Assembly: GCF_031143425.1 (NCBI RefSeq)
Contig: NC_090437.1
Coordinates: forward strand, 849,165,978 to 849,229,977
DNA length: 64,000 bases
Origin: Pleurodeles waltl
Taxonomy: Eukaryota > Chordata > Amphibia > Caudata > Salamandridae
Direction of reading: 5' to 3'
Notes under the pieces: model-generated
The model's database searches: none
What the model was told of the DNA's origin: nothing
The model's input: the letters and a program-made list of their open reading frames with translations, nothing else
Position numbers and translations under genes: made by a program
Part shown: piece by piece, positions 24,772 through 36,879 of the stretch
Layout of the letters: every line of letters begins with the position of its first letter
How positions within the stretch are numbered: position 1 is the stretch's first letter

Positions 24772-25154
24772 TGATGTTGATTGTGTGAGTTTTCCTTAAA
24801 CTAGTGGTGTGTTTGCCCCATTTTAACGCCTGCCCTGACCCAGGTGTTAAAATTTGACACTAATCGGGATTTGCATCATTTTCCGGCTCTGCCTCCCAGC
24901 CGTGCGCCATTTTTGCCCGGTTGGATAAATATGGCGCACGGGTGTTTAAGTAATTTTTTTTTACGGGAATGCCTATCTCGCATCTCGTTGACGCAAGGCG
25001 GTTTCACGCATCCAGAAAATGACGCACACTTGGATATTTTGACGTTAGATGGGTCTAGCGCCAAAATATAAATATGGTGTTAAGTTTGCACCAGATTAGC
25101 GTAAAAAAAAAATGACGCTAATCCAGAGCAAAGGGAGTATAAATATGGGCATTA

Positions 25155-25680
25155 GTTTACATTGGCTAGTTGCCTTACTCCTAAAGTATAGGGGAGTTAT
25201 TTGTATAAAAAAGCTGTGCACTTATAATTGCTGAAGTTTTTACTGCAAAGCAACCTTTAAATGATCACCTTTTATCCACGGCTGGAAATGTTTGTGGAGC
25301 GATTCAGTCCATATATTTAGGTTTGAACAAAGAAACGTTGACAATCTCTTTAACTAGGCTCCTGGAACATTTAGCCATGCTTTGGTTGGAAAATGTATAT
25401 CCCTGATGAAGGACTATTGGCCCATGTAAGCTGTGACTTTGGAGGTGTCATGTGTGCCCAGAGAAAACTCAAGACCTATTCTCTTAATTAGAATGTTGGA
25501 ATCTTGGGAGTGGACTGTTACATGGTGAAGAATGTGGGGTATAGGTTCCTTGAAAGGGACACCCCAACAACAATTTCTGCAAGAGGGCAACATCAATGAG
25601 TATTTGTCCTGAAGATTTTAGCTGCATTCGAAAGAAGTAAACTACTCTTTGAATTACCTTCAAAAGTGTTATTAGGAGAC
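25155..25680. other. No gene seen
   Basis: About 500 bp of anonymous DNA just right of the Harbinger element. No open frame above 60 codons and no repeat recognised. Confidence 0.5.
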
Positions 25681-25689
25681 CAGGCTCAC

Positions 25690-26110
25690 CTACAAAAAGA
25701 GCATATGATAGACAGAATGTTGAACAATGTCAATCGTTCAACCCCAGTCAACGATCTGGGCCTAACTCCACGTTTTTGCTCACCAGCCCACTCCAGTCAT
25801 ATGAAAATCAGTCTTGACCCTGCTCCCCATGGGAACAGTCCAGCCCGAACTGTCAGGCCAGATCCTTCAAGGACCATAAGCAAGCATCCTGGCACAGGTT
25901 TCAGGGTATCACCCCTCATCAGCCAGGTTAGATTGAATCCCAATGCATAGAGAGCACAGGTCCCGCTTCTGGCAATACCCTTCCCACCTAGGGCAACAAA
26001 TGCAAAAAAATAGATGATGGACGAACATTCACCCCAGTCACTGATCTGGGCTTAAATCCATCTTTTTTTTAACTCACCACATACAAAAAGTACCTGATAT
26101 CCATGATTTT
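25690..26110. repeat. ~290-bp tandem repeat, about 1.4 copies
   Basis: The words ACCCCAGTCA and GATCTGGGC occur at 25,741-25,760 and again at 26,031-26,050, an offset of exactly 290 bp, and the sequences after them (TTTTTGCTCACCA and TTTTTTAACTCACCA) remain alignable. This is a short satellite-like array or a piece of a dispersed repeat with an internal duplication. No coding signal. Confidence 0.6.
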
Positions 26111-26959
26111 TGACTGAGTTAATTAACCCCTTAGCTGCTGGGCCTCCCCCCTACTCCCCGAGTGCTGACCCCTTTTTTGGCTATTTGGGGTAGTTTGTGC
26201 TTAGGCTTTCATAACTTTTTGTCCACATAAGCTATCCATGTCAAATTTGCATACTTTTTTCCAATATCCCAGGGATTCTAAAGGTACCCAGAGTTTGTGT
26301 GTTCCCCTGGAGGAGACCAAGAAATTAGCCAAAATAGAGCTAAAATGTAGTTTTTTTCAGAAAAATGGGAAAAAGGGCTGCAGAAAAAAGCATGTGTTTT
26401 CTTCCCTGAAAATTGCATCAACAAAGGGTTTGCGTGCTAAAATCGCTACCTTCCCAGCTGCTTTCAGTAACAGGCAGACTTGAAGCAGGAAACTACCATT
26501 TTCAACAAAATGTTGGCATTTTACTGGGACATACCCCATTTTTACTATTTTTTGTGATTTTAGCCTCCTTCCAGTTAGTGACAGAAATGGGTGTAAAACC
26601 AATGCTGGATCCCAGACAGCTAAACATTTATGAAAAGTAGAAAAAATTCTGAATTCAGCAAGGGGTCATTTGTGTCGATCCTACAAGGTTTTCCTACAGA
26701 ATATAACAGCTGAAATAAAAAAATATTTAAATTGAGGTAAAAAAACAGCCATTTTTCTCCACATTTCACTCTGTAACTTTTTTCTGCGATATCATATTTT
26801 TAAAAGTGATATACAGTTATGGCTGCAAGACTCTTATGGTTACGGGGATATATAAGCTTTGTTGATTCATCAAGAACCCTAGGTACCCAAAGCCAATAAA
26901 GGAGCTCCACCTTGCAATGGGTTTTCATTGTATACCGGGTGTACAGCAATTCATTTGGT

Positions 26960-28780
26960 GAAATATAAAGAGTGAAAAATAGGTGTCAAGGAAACCTTTG
27001 TATTTCCAAAATGGGCACAAGATAAAGTGTTGAGAAGCAGTGGTTATTTGCACATCTCTGAATTTGGGGGTGCCCATACTAGCATGTGAATTACAGGGCA
27101 TTTCTCACATAGACGTCTTTTTTACACATTGTCTTTCATTTGGAAGGAAAAATGTAGAGAAAGACAAGGGGTAATAAAACTTGTTCTGCTATTCTGTGTT
27201 CCCTCAGGTCTGTCGATAAAAATGGCACCTCACTTGGGTGGGCAGACCTAATGCCCACGACAGAAAACACAAAATGGACACATCACATTTTTACATTGAA
27301 ATCTGCCGTGTTTTTTGGAAAGTGCCTAGCTGGGGATTTTGGCCTCTCCCTCAGACAGCACTAAGGGAAATCTATTAAACCTGTGCATGTTTGAAAACTG
27401 GGGGAATCCAGGATGGGGTGACTTGTGAGTCTCTCACCAGGTTCTATTACCCAGAATCTTTTGCAAACCTCAAAATTTGGCAAAAAAAACACTTTTCCTT
27501 ACATTTTGGGGCTGCAAAAGTCTGAAATCTGAGAGGAGCTTCAAACTTCCTTCCACCCAGCATCCCCCCAAGTCTCCCAATAAAAAAGGTACATCACTTG
27601 TGTGGGTGAGCCTAGTGCCCGCAGCAGGAAATGCCCCAAAACGCCAATGTGGACACATCACATTTTTCCAATGAAAACAAACATGTTTTTTGCACAGTGC
27701 CTAGGTGTGGATTTTGACCTCTAGCTCAGCCAGCACTTAGGGAAACCTACTAAACCTATCAATTTTGGGAAACTAGACACCTAGGGGAATCCAAGATGGG
27801 GTGACTTGTGGGGCTCTCACCAGGTTCTGTTGCCCAGAATCTTTTGCAAACCTTAATATTTGGCAAAAAACACTTTTCCCCTCAGATTTCGGTGCTGCAA
27901 TGTTCTGGAATCTGAGAGTAGCTGCAGATTTCCTTCTACCCAGCATTCCCCCAAGTCCCCAGATAAAATGGTACCTCACTTGTGTGGGTAGGTCTAGTGT
28001 CCGCGACAGGAAATGCCCCAAAACACAATATGGACACATCATATTTTCCCAAAGAAAACTAACCTGTTTTTTGCAAAGTTCCTAGCTGTGGTCTCTGGCC
28101 TCTAGCTCAGCCGGCACCTAGGGAAACCTAGCAAATGTATACATTTTTGAAAACTAGACATCTAGGGAAATTCAGAATAGGGTGACTTGTGGGGCTCTCA
28201 CCAGGTTCTGTTACAAGTCTAAATATTTGGCAAAAACAAACACTTTCTCCCCACATTTCAGTGATGGAAAGGTCTGGAATCTGAAAGGAGCCACAAATTT
28301 CCTTCCACCGAGCATTCAACCAAGTTTCCTGATGAAAATGGTACCTCACTTGTGGAGTAGGTCTAGTGCCTGCCACAGGGAACGCCCCAAAAAGCAAAAT
28401 GGACACATCAAATCTTTACATTGAAAACTGACATGTTTTTTGGAAAGTGCCCAGCTGTGGATTTTGGTTTCTAGCTCAGCTGGTACCTAGGAAAACCTAC
28501 CAAACCTGTGCATTTTTGAAAACTAGACACCTAGGGGAACCCAGGGTGTGGTAACTTGTGGCGCTCTCACCAAGTTCTGTTACCCAGAATCCTTTGTAAA
28601 CCTCAATATTTGACAAAAAAACACTTTTTCCTCATATTTTGGTGATAGAAAGTTCTGGAATCTGAGAGGAGCCACATATTTCCCTCCACCCAGCATTCCC
28701 TCAAGTCTCCCGATAAAAATGGTACCTCATTTGTGTGGGTAGGCCTAGTGCCCGCGACAGGAATAGATCATACAACGGGC
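26960..28780. repeat. ~365-382-bp tandem repeat, four to five units
   Basis: The landmark CACTTG after a GGTAC(C/A)T word occurs at 27,231, 27,595, 27,977, 28,347 and (as CATTTG) 28,728, giving spacings of 364, 382, 370 and 381 bp. Each unit also has CTAGCTCAGCC, GAAAACTAGACACCTAGG, CTCTCACCAGGTTCTGTTACCCAGAATC and GACAGGAAATGCCCCAAAA in the same order. Identity between units is roughly 80-90% by eye. The unit is A-rich in places and non-coding. Confidence 0.9.
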
Positions 28781-29111
28781 AATGTTGGTCCTTACATGAG
28801 GGCGACTGTTGACATTGGGGTGATCCATTCCTGAACCAGGTATTAGGTACAGGCACTCAAATGGTTATCGTTTTTATCAGGACAGGTGGGGAAACACTGG
28901 GTGGTAGGAATTTGGTGGATCCCAGCATATTCCTGTAGTTTGTGTGACAGAAATGCAAGAACAATTTTTAGTTTTCATTCAACATTTCACCTTTGCAGGG
29001 TATTATGGGTAAGAAAACTTTGGGGAATCCACACAAGTCACACCTCTGTAGACTCCCCCGGATATCTAGTTTCTAGAAATGTCTGGGTTCGGTAGGTTTC
29101 CCTATCTGGCT

Positions 29112-29545
29112 GCTGAGCCCAGGACCAAAAACGCAGGTGCCTGCCTTGTTTTGTGATATATAATTTTGATGTCTCCACAATATGATTTGGGCAGTGGAAT
29201 TTGGGGCTGAACTAAATTGGGGAGCTCCCAAGAGAGCACTGTCTGTGTGCTTGCTGCCGCATGCACCTGCCCCCTGGGTTGGGCTAACCCACTATTGTCC
29301 CGCTGCACAGACTGTGCTTGTGAAAGGACAGCAGGACTTCCCTCATCACCTCCCTCATAATCAATGGAAGAGGAGTTATCGAATGGGACCCCTACGACTA
29401 AAAAATCACCTCCAAAGTCTGTGCCATTGTCCCTTCCATCAGATGCTGTCTCAGTATCTGCTGTCTCAGTCTCTGATCCTACATCAGAGCTGTCCTCTAT
29501 AACCCGAGTGAGGGCTTAAGCAGCAGTCATCCAACGAAATGCCAT
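29112..29545 (-). pseudogene. piggyBac-type transposase N-terminal fragment
   Basis: From the ATG at 29,545 (minus strand) the frame reads MAFRWMTAA, meets a TAA, then continues in the same frame as ALTRVIEDSSDVGSETETAD, an acidic Ser/Asp/Glu-rich region, and LSWELPNLVQPQIPLP before losing similarity near 29,190. Such an acidic N-terminus is usual for piggyBac transposases, whose catalytic DDD core would follow. That core is absent: the frame instead runs into repeat sequence and stops at about 29,102. An identity by texture and position rather than by catalytic motif. Confidence 0.45.
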
Positions 29546-29559
29546 CTCTGCTACTGGCT

Positions 29560-30135
29560 AAACTGTTGCTCTAAAACCCTAGCTTACGTAGACAGTCAGA
29601 AAATTGCTGGTGTGTGTGTGTGATACATGCAACAGTAGAGGTCACCTTACCTTTGCTTCTTCCCTCAATCAGCACGTTTTTTCAAGACAATCAAAAAAAG
29701 ACACACTATTACTTCACCTTGTCACCTACCAATCGTCACAGTCTTTAGTGCCTCTAGCGCCAAGTTCAACAATCATTATTTGTGCTCCCACTTCCATGAC
29801 CTCCTCCTCGGGTTCTCTCACTACCACCCATCAAAAGTGCCCTTCATCTCTCCATAGCCCCCCACACATATATTTCATTTGTATAATAGCGCAGGTAATG
29901 GCTGACTTTAATAATCTACTCAGCTATTTAAATAAAATACAGATTTGATCTTTGCAGTAGGCATATAAACCTTCTGCGCTACTTTATGGCATCAAAACTG
30001 ACACTAGACAAATGTCAGAACCTTTTGCAGCAGAAACATAATTACAAGACTTACTTGGCTTTTTTATTGCTGCCAAAAAGCCAGTTGAAGTATGTGCATT
30101 GCTTTGAAGACACATGCTGCAACTGCAAGAGAACT
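29560..30135. other. No gene seen
   Basis: Anonymous A/C- and T-rich DNA. A 114-codon plus-strand frame at 29,604-29,948 has no motif and is Ser/Thr/His-biased, as expected of composition. Confidence 0.45.
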
Positions 30136-30140
30136 GGTGG

Positions 30141-30330
30141 CAAATATATATATATATATCACTTTTATATGTGGGTGTGGTTTTCCTGGGGGACGATCGC
30201 ACTTGTGTTGACAAACGTGATCGCTATATATATATATTTATATATATATAAATATATATATATACACACATAGACATGTCTATATATAGATCTATATATG
30301 TATATATATATAGATCTATATATTTCTTTG
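30141..30330. repeat. (TA)n with TAGATCTA words
   Basis: Interrupted TA microsatellite, split near 30,165-30,225 by a short segment containing GACGATCGCACTTGTGTTGAC and CGTGATCGC. Several TATAGATCTATA palindromes lie within it. Confidence 0.9.
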
Positions 30331-30336
30331 ATAGCT

Positions 30337-30892
30337 GTATGGTTTCCTTGGGGGCCATAGTGGCCCACAGGGAAACCATACAACTATTAAAAACAAAAAA
30401 AAATTGCCCCCACAGGGGGTCGCCCTGCTCACGGACGAGCCCCTGTCAATTTCATATTTTTTTTAAAACATTTTTAAACCCTAGGGGGGCGTGATTGATC
30501 GCACCCTGGGAGTAAACCTACCTTTTTAAAACAAAAAATATGCAGCCCATTTTCTGAGAGGGCCGACCCCCCAAAATGAAATCCCTGGTGTCTAGTGGGG
30601 TTTCCTGGCCCTTGATCGCTGTGATCAAGGGCCAGGAACTGGTTCAGGAATGCCTTGTTTGAAAGGGGAGAATCTCCCCTTTCAAACAAGGCCCTCCCAA
30701 ATGTCAGGGAGGCCGTTTGGGCCTGTTTTCCCCACTGGAGGAGGAAGCACCCTCAAGGCCGCATCTTGCTCCATTGGAGAAAACAAATAGTGACGGCGCG
30801 CTGACATCACAAAGGGGCGGGTGGGGGATCGACACGGAAGATCTTCCGTGTCTCCCGGGGTTCTTTTAAATAAAAAGCATCCCCGGGTGCAA
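30337..30892. repeat. Cluster of five inverted repeats (hairpin block)
   Basis: Five palindromes lie within 555 bp. 30,337-30,381 has arms GTATGGTTTCC and GGAAACCATAC with near-continuous pairing. 30,604-30,636 has arms CCTGGCCCTTGATC around GCTGT. 30,652-30,692 has 19-bp perfect arms starting GCCTTGTTTGAAAGG. 30,831-30,852 is a 22-bp perfect palindrome centred on AGATCT. 30,854-30,887 has CCCGGGG arms. No coding frame of substance. The block looks like part of a dispersed repeat, possibly LTR- or transposon-terminal, but I cannot assign a class. Confidence 0.8.
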
Positions 30893-30999
30893 CGCATCTG
30901 AGGAATTTTTAACCCCCTCCCTGAACGCAATGAAACCTGATTGTTTTCTGACCTGGACTTTTTGTTAGTACCCACCACATTGGGATACCCCTCTTCACA

Positions 31000-33420
31000 A
31001 GCAAATAATGTTAGCTCTCAGAGATATTAGTGACAACTATTTCCTTGCCATTATGGTCACTTTCATCCAGTCCTCATGATAAAATACAAAGTGACAGTTA
31101 TGACTTAATCTTACTTTTACATCAAATTTATAAAGGAAAAAAGTGCAGTGTTACTAGAAACTACAATTTAGTAACAAAACACATTTAAATATCCTGAGGC
31201 TACTGGAAATATGGGGAGTGACAAAGAGGGGGGGATGGAGCAGGCTTGTGTGAGTGTGTGTGAGAATGAAATTACATCACATTTGGCCCAAAGCTATATT
31301 TTTACCCAGAAGGCATGCTTTTGTGATTTGGTGTAAATTCGTTCAGTAATCTTTGAGAAACTATGGTTTAACACTTATAGATATCTGAATGTTGGACTGA
31401 AATTAAAACATTAATGCCTTCTGATTGGCTGAGGTGACTTTTTCAGAGTGAGCGCTCTGATTGACTGGCCCTAGCCTGGAAAGAAATGCTGTGGAGGCCA
31501 TCACAGGACATGTGGGATGGTTGTCCATGGGAGTTTGTCTGCCCATGGAGGTGCAAAGTCTAGTCTTGGGTCAGACCCCATGCCCAGCTCCACACCATGC
31601 ACACCCAAAGACTTGTGCGGCATGTCTGTGACCACCTGGTGGAGGTTGGGTAGGGTTAGATCTTACTTTCTTTTAAATAAATTCTAGAATTTCACTGATA
31701 AAAGCAAAGGTAACAGTGAACTATAGTTAAGTATGGGAATAATATTTTACTTTTCATTAAAGAAACTTTAAAAATTCACTAAAGAAACCAAAGATTAAAA
31801 TGTTGTTATAGTTAGGGGAAATATCAGTTAAAACACAAACATTTATCGAAAAACACTGAAATTCATTGGTTATAATTTATAGAGCTAATTAGAACCTGTG
31901 CCCACACCATGCTGTGCTTATGAATTCGGAGACTGCATAATTCATGACATGTTTGATTACATTATTGATGACTCAACAATAACATCTTGAATGACTGGGC
32001 ATCGATGAGGCACAAGTTATAGTTAGGACCACATTTCCATAGAAAATATGTTTATGGTTTGCTTATAACTTTGGAGCCATTTGAGGAATCTACACAAACC
32101 TTTGAAAAATGTTCTCCCACCTCAGCTCCTAACTGGAAAGTTGTGGGGTGATCTGTCAAGGAGGGGTCTAGAAAAAGGGGGGTTTTGGGGTGATCCATCA
32201 AGCAGGGCCTGAGAAAAGGGGGTACCAAAACATGTTTTTCTCATTCATTTTTCAATAGTACAATTAGACACAGCTACAGCCGAAACAGCTGAAGGGACTT
32301 ATAGCAAAGTTGTCAGAAATGAAGATCTTGGACCAGAAAATGTGCCTTTTTGTGATTTGAAATAATTTTGTTCCGTAGTTTCAGAGAAATTAAGGTTAAA
32401 ATATTATAAATATTTAACAATGTGGAGGATCCGCAGCACCAACAGATCTTGAGATGAGGTCTGATTGACTGCCAGCATATCAACAAAGATGTGTCAGCAC
32501 CCATTTTTGGACTTGAGGAATCAGTCCCCTGTCCTACAAAAAAGTAAAAAAAAAGACCTAAAGAGGAAGAATGCAAATACCCTGTGCCACTACGCCTGAT
32601 GGGGGCCAAAAACTGTTTTTTTTTAATCAGCACTCTAGATCCAGACATTTAAAAAAAAAACCCTAGGAAGGACAAGACCCCCAATGTGTGAGTCATTGTG
32701 GCTACCCTCGGTGGCCACTAGGGCAGGCTTCAATAATTAGAGAGTCTGGTTTCTGTCAAGGTAGCCGGTAGGGGCTGCCGGACCCCTAGGTCTCTCTCTG
32801 TGGCACCCAACATAAAAAACAATGTGGGGTGCTCCAAATGGGCACTGGGAAACCCCAGTAAAAAGTTTAAAAAATATTGCCTGCTTCTGAGTGACCCAGA
32901 AGGTCACTTACAGGGAGCCAGTGGGGCCACATGGGCCATGAGGCTCACCTCACAGCCCCAAACAAAAATTAAGATGTGGGTGTCGGGTGTGGGTGCAAAG
33001 ACATCCAAACAATAAAAAAAACACAGAATAAATTAACAATAAATGAGCATCAGGAGCCATGCACAATTTTGTCTTCCATAGTTTGACTGCTATTTTTTCA
33101 TTTATATTTTTAATGATGTTACGAAAGTTGTCATGAGTGCTGTAATATCTGGGGTAATTTGTAGTGCACGGCAAGGGCGTGAGTTATATGTACCATAGGG
33201 CACGAGTTATAGTTACTTGAAAAAACTCCAACTATAACTGCTGAGCCTCTATGGTTTTGTGTGAGTAAATTCAGAACTTAACTACAATGTCCCTCTAACC
33301 TTTGTTTTTTTTAATTGAATTTCTATGTTTTTAAAAATTCTATTTCCTAACTATAATGTCCCTGTAACCTTTGTTTTTTCAATGAATTTCTATGTTTTTA
33401 ACATAAAGGAATTTTAATTA
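31000..33420. repeat. Dispersed-repeat mosaic (GAGTTATAGTT and TTTGGTGTAAAT families)
   Basis: Two repeat families are recognisable because they recur in this window. One has TTTGTGATTTGGTGTAAATTCGTTCAGTA (31,320-31,360) and a minus-strand copy at about 32,045-32,400, matching 35,800-36,080 and 49,090-49,400. The other has GGGCACGAGTTATAGTTA and CCTGTAACCTTTGTTTTTT (33,180-33,400), matching 53,530-54,180. Neither has coding potential; the rest is anonymous. Confidence 0.6.
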
Positions 33421-33534
33421 CTATGCATTAATCCAACCACCACTGCGTGCATTGAGCTGTGCATGGGGTTGGCCGCAGGGCCACGCAACCTTGTGCTGTG
33501 CATGGCCTTCGGCTGTGTACGGCTGGGGTTGGCC

Positions 33535-34345
33535 TCAGGGCCTGTCTCTCAGGGTGTGTGAATAGGTGTGAGAGGGTGCTCTGGGTGTGAGAGTGGGTGT
33601 GACAGTGTCTGTCTGGGTATGAGAGTACGTTTGAGAGGGTCTATGTGAGTGTGAGACTGAGTGTAAAAGTGTTTGGGTGTGAGAGTAGGTGTGAAATGGA
33701 GTCTCTGCATGTAAGAGTGGGTGTGGGAGTGTATCACTGAGTGGGTGTGTGAGTGTCTGTGTGGGTCTGTAAGTGGGTGTGTGAGAGTCTGAGTGGGTCT
33801 GATAGTGGGTGAATGAATGTCTGAGTGGGACTGTGAGTGGGTGCATGAGTGTATAATTGAGTCTGTGTGTGAGTGCATAAGTCTGAGTGTGTCTGTGGGT
33901 GGGTGTGTGAGTGTCTAAATGAGTTTGTGAGAGGGTGTGAGTCTCTTAGTGGGTCTGTCAGTGATTGCTTGAGTCTCTGAGTGGGCCCATGAATGGGTGC
34001 ATGAGATTCTGCTTGGGTGTGTGAGTGGATACATGAGTGTCTAAGCGGGTCTGTGAGTGAGTGCTTGAGTGTCTGAGTATGTCTGTGAGTTGATACATGA
34101 GTCTCTGAGTGTGTCTGTGAGTGAATGAGTGCATGAGTCTCTGAGTGGGTCTATAAGTAGGTATGTGAGCCTGAGTGGTTCTGTGAGTAGGTGCCTGAAT
34201 ATCTGAGAGGGTATGTGAGTGGATGCGTGAATGTCTGAATGGATCCGTGAGTGGATGCATGAATGTCTAAGTGAGTCTGTGAGTGTGTGCATGAGTGTCT
34301 AAGTGTGTCTGTAAGTGTGTGTGTGTGAGTGTCTGTGTAGGTGTG
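33535..34345. repeat. GT-rich ~32-bp minisatellite
   Basis: About 800 bp of degenerate tandem units reading roughly GAGTGTCTGAGTGGGTCTGTGAGTGGGTGCAT. The period is about 32 bp, with shorter variants near the left end. The plus strand is G/T-rich and almost free of C, so minus-strand frames give His/Thr/Pro/Ser-rich peptides with no biological support. Confidence 0.85.
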
Positions 34346-35240
34346 TCACTAGCTGTGTGAGTGACTCGGCCACAAAGGAACCTCACCCGCCCTTTTATAC
34401 AACAAGAGTCCAGAGCTTTGTGCGAATATCTACCCAAGTGGAGTTCTTTCTGCCTCCTTGGGTAAATGTCCAGTATGTATTCTACACTACAGCTGTGTAA
34501 TGTAGCACAAGGAAATGTCACCAGTGACCTGGTGTGCGTTTTGGCAACATGATTGTTCCTGTTGTGTCTTTCTCTGGAATTCTGTGATAACATGAATCAT
34601 TCTTTAGAGAGGCCAGCGAGACTACAAAGTTGAAAATCTCCACAAAACTAGGGTCCTTCCTCTTATCTATATGAAGTAAGTGCTTCTTTGTTTTTTGGAA
34701 ATGTCTTCATATTCCTTTGCATCAAGAACATTCCACCAAAATAGGTGGAAATGCAGTGGAAGGCCCTTTTGGTTAGCTGTCTAGTATATTGGCAAAAGGA
34801 CAGGAAGAAATATGCATACTACTAAAGCGGACAGTGCGGGGTCAAACGGATGCAGTTTCCAGGTGATTTGCACATTTGTATACTTGCAGCAATTTAAAGG
34901 GAGAACCATGGACCACGTGGTCCCCCTTCCCGGGCTGATTTGGGCCCCAGGCTCTCCATCCCCCAGGGCCCGGCCATGTCTCCTGATGCCTGCGGGAGCC
35001 ATCACTGCTCTTGCATGCATGGAGCTATTAAACATGCAGTTCACTCTGTGCAAGAGCAATAGTTTCATCTCTTTCCCTGCCCCCATCTGTGTGAGCAGGG
35101 AAAGTGATTGGAAGTGAGTGTTTTCCCTGACTTAGCCGGAGCTGATAAAGCTCCCACCAAGTCAGAGCAAACAGATATGTCCAGTGGGTGGGCACCCCGG
35201 GGCATAGCATGAGGCTGAGCTCCACTCTCCACTGTTTAAC
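34346..35240. other. No gene seen; probable dispersed repeat
   Basis: Short frames on both strands are not convincing. The part from 34,880 to 35,230 is GC-richer than its surroundings and abuts the next array, which suggests that it belongs to the same composite repeat. Confidence 0.4.
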
Positions 35241-35244
35241 TTAG

Positions 35245-35770
35245 CCATGGGGAGGTGGTGATCCTTGGGGTACATGACCCCCTTCATTATTTTATTTTTT
35301 ACCCAGGGAGGTGGCGGTCGCAGGAGTTGCAGGGGAGCAACGCAGTCCCCACCTTAATTTCAATTAATTTCCCTGGAGAGGTGGCAGTCCTTATGGCTGC
35401 GGGGTATGTTGTACAGGCCTCCCCCATTAGATATTACTGTTTTGCCCCAGGAGGTTGCAGTCCCAGGGCTCCAGGAGGGTCCACGCAGGCACCCCACATG
35501 AATTTGATATTTAGCCCTGGGGAGGTGGTGGTTCCTGGGACTGTGGGGAAGGCCGTACATGTCTCCCCATTAGAAATTACTGTTTTGGCCCAGGGAGGTG
35601 GTGGCCCCCCAGGCATTGGATTGGGTTGAGCGGCCCCGCATATTTCAGTCATCGCTTTGGGGAGGTGGTGGTCCCCAGGCATAATAAAAGCCCTAGGAGG
35701 GGTGCCCCATGCACCATCCCCCCCTTCTGTTTTAGGCCCCCAATGCCACCTGGGACTTGCCTCACCTGGG
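35245..35770. repeat. ~72-bp GGGGAGGTGGTGGTCC tandem repeat
   Basis: The word GGGAGGTGGTGGTCC or a close variant recurs at about 35,250, 35,308, 35,377, 35,450, 35,520, 35,598 and 35,660, so the unit is roughly 58-78 bp and degenerate. A TATTACTGTTTTGCCC word separates several units. The 124-codon plus-strand frame across it is Gly/Pro-rich by composition only. Confidence 0.75.
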
Positions 35771-35799
35771 GGCAAAATAGAAGAAAAGGGTGTCAGACT

Positions 35800-36080
35800 G
35801 CTGAATTGATTTACACCAAATCACAAAAAACACGCTTTCAGGACCAAGAACTAGCTTTCTGCCAAATGTGGTGTAATTCTATCCAGTGGTTCGGGCTGTA
35901 GCTGTGTTCAAAGTCCCTAAGGGAAAATACAAGGGAAGACACATTTGGGCCCTCTTCTTCTCAGCCCCCACTTGATGATCACCCCAAAATTTTCAAGATA
36001 GCAGCTGAACCCATTGAAGTATAAGTTTGGAAAGCTTTGTGAAGATTCTTCAAGAGGCGGCAACGTTATTGGCAAAACAA
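35800..36080. repeat. Dispersed repeat, copy 2 (TTTACACCAAATCAC family)
   Basis: Starts GATTTACACCAAATCAC and ends GAAGATTCTTCAAGAGGCGGC. The same order of words appears at 49,115-49,400 on the same strand (GGATTTACACCAAAAC through GAAGATTCATCAAGCGGC), and on the opposite strand at about 32,045-32,345. Non-coding. Confidence 0.7.
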
Positions 36081-36524
36081 ACAACATTCTTCCTATGGAA
36101 ACTAGGTCCTAACTATAACTACGTATTAGCAAAACCTTAGGCATCCAATGATGAGGAGGAATTGATTGATCTGTAAAGTGTGCCTTGTAGCCCAGATACA
36201 AAGAAGAACAGGGTCATTGGAATAAAATAATTTTATAGTACAGCTGCCACGGCTGCAGACAGTAACGAGTATGACTATGGCGCCAGCTAAGCTAGCTACC
36301 ATTACTTTAGCACAACAGTAGAAAGAAGAATACTTGTACTTCATAGTGCATATTATGGCTGTGACAGTTATCACCTTAAAATGTAATGGCCTGAGGTGAC
36401 CACCAAATGTACTGCTACTGTACCACTACATTACAAGATTTTAAATAAGTGCTTTGCTCAGAGCATTGTCTACAATTTCTCTTGTTACTTACTTGATATA
36501 GCTATTTTTGTGGGTCCACCATCA

Positions 36525-36877
36525 TGGCAGGAAACAGCAGCCCGGTTACGGCAGACAAAGCTGGAGGCCATATGGGCTGAGTACCAGCGGTTGGTGGTCC
36601 TGGAGGAAGAGGAGGAGGAGGCAGCAGCAGTTGCTGCTGCTTGTACTCTGGGCCCCAGCCAGGCCCCAGTGCCTCCAGTCCCAGTAACACCTACAACGCA
36701 GTGCCAAGGCGGCCACCTGCCGTCACATCATCCCTGCCACCCCCCCCCCACGAGATCATCTTCCAACACCAAATCGTGCGGAGGCTGGCGCAGCTAGAGG
36801 CCCGTCAGGCACATGTAGAGGGTCTCCTCAGGAGAATCCTGGCCCGCCAGGAGTGGCCTACTCTGCCCTTTTTTTAA
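36525..36877 (+). pseudogene. Fragment of a transposon accessory protein, C-terminal part
   Basis: The plus strand encodes ARLRQTKLEAIWAEYQRL followed by a Glu run, an Ala/Pro-rich linker and, after a frame change near 36,700, a heptad-like tail (IVRRLAQLEARQAHVEGLLR, RILARQ) ending in a stop at 36,877. A helix, a Pro-rich linker and a C-terminal coiled coil form the layout seen in Harbinger Myb-like proteins, and the coiled-coil end resembles in style the third block at 18,951. No DNA-binding domain is visible upstream. I infer a decayed accessory-protein fragment; a low-complexity chance frame remains possible. Confidence 0.35.
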
Positions 36878-36879
36878 CT

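Larger units (their letters stand above)
26126..29560 (-). mobile_element. piggyBac-like element with internal tandem repeats (partial)
   Basis: At 26,120-26,150 the sequence reads TTAATTAACCCCTTAGCTGCTGGG: a TTAA target word followed by a terminus of the CCCTT(A/T)GC type seen in piggyBac-like elements. At 29,112-29,545 on the minus strand there is an acidic coding segment resembling the N-terminus of a piggyBac transposase. Between them lies a ~370-bp tandem array. I infer one element whose catalytic core has been lost and whose 3' end is the TTAA side. The right-hand terminus was not found, so the right boundary is approximate. Alternatively the two signals are unrelated. Confidence 0.45.
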
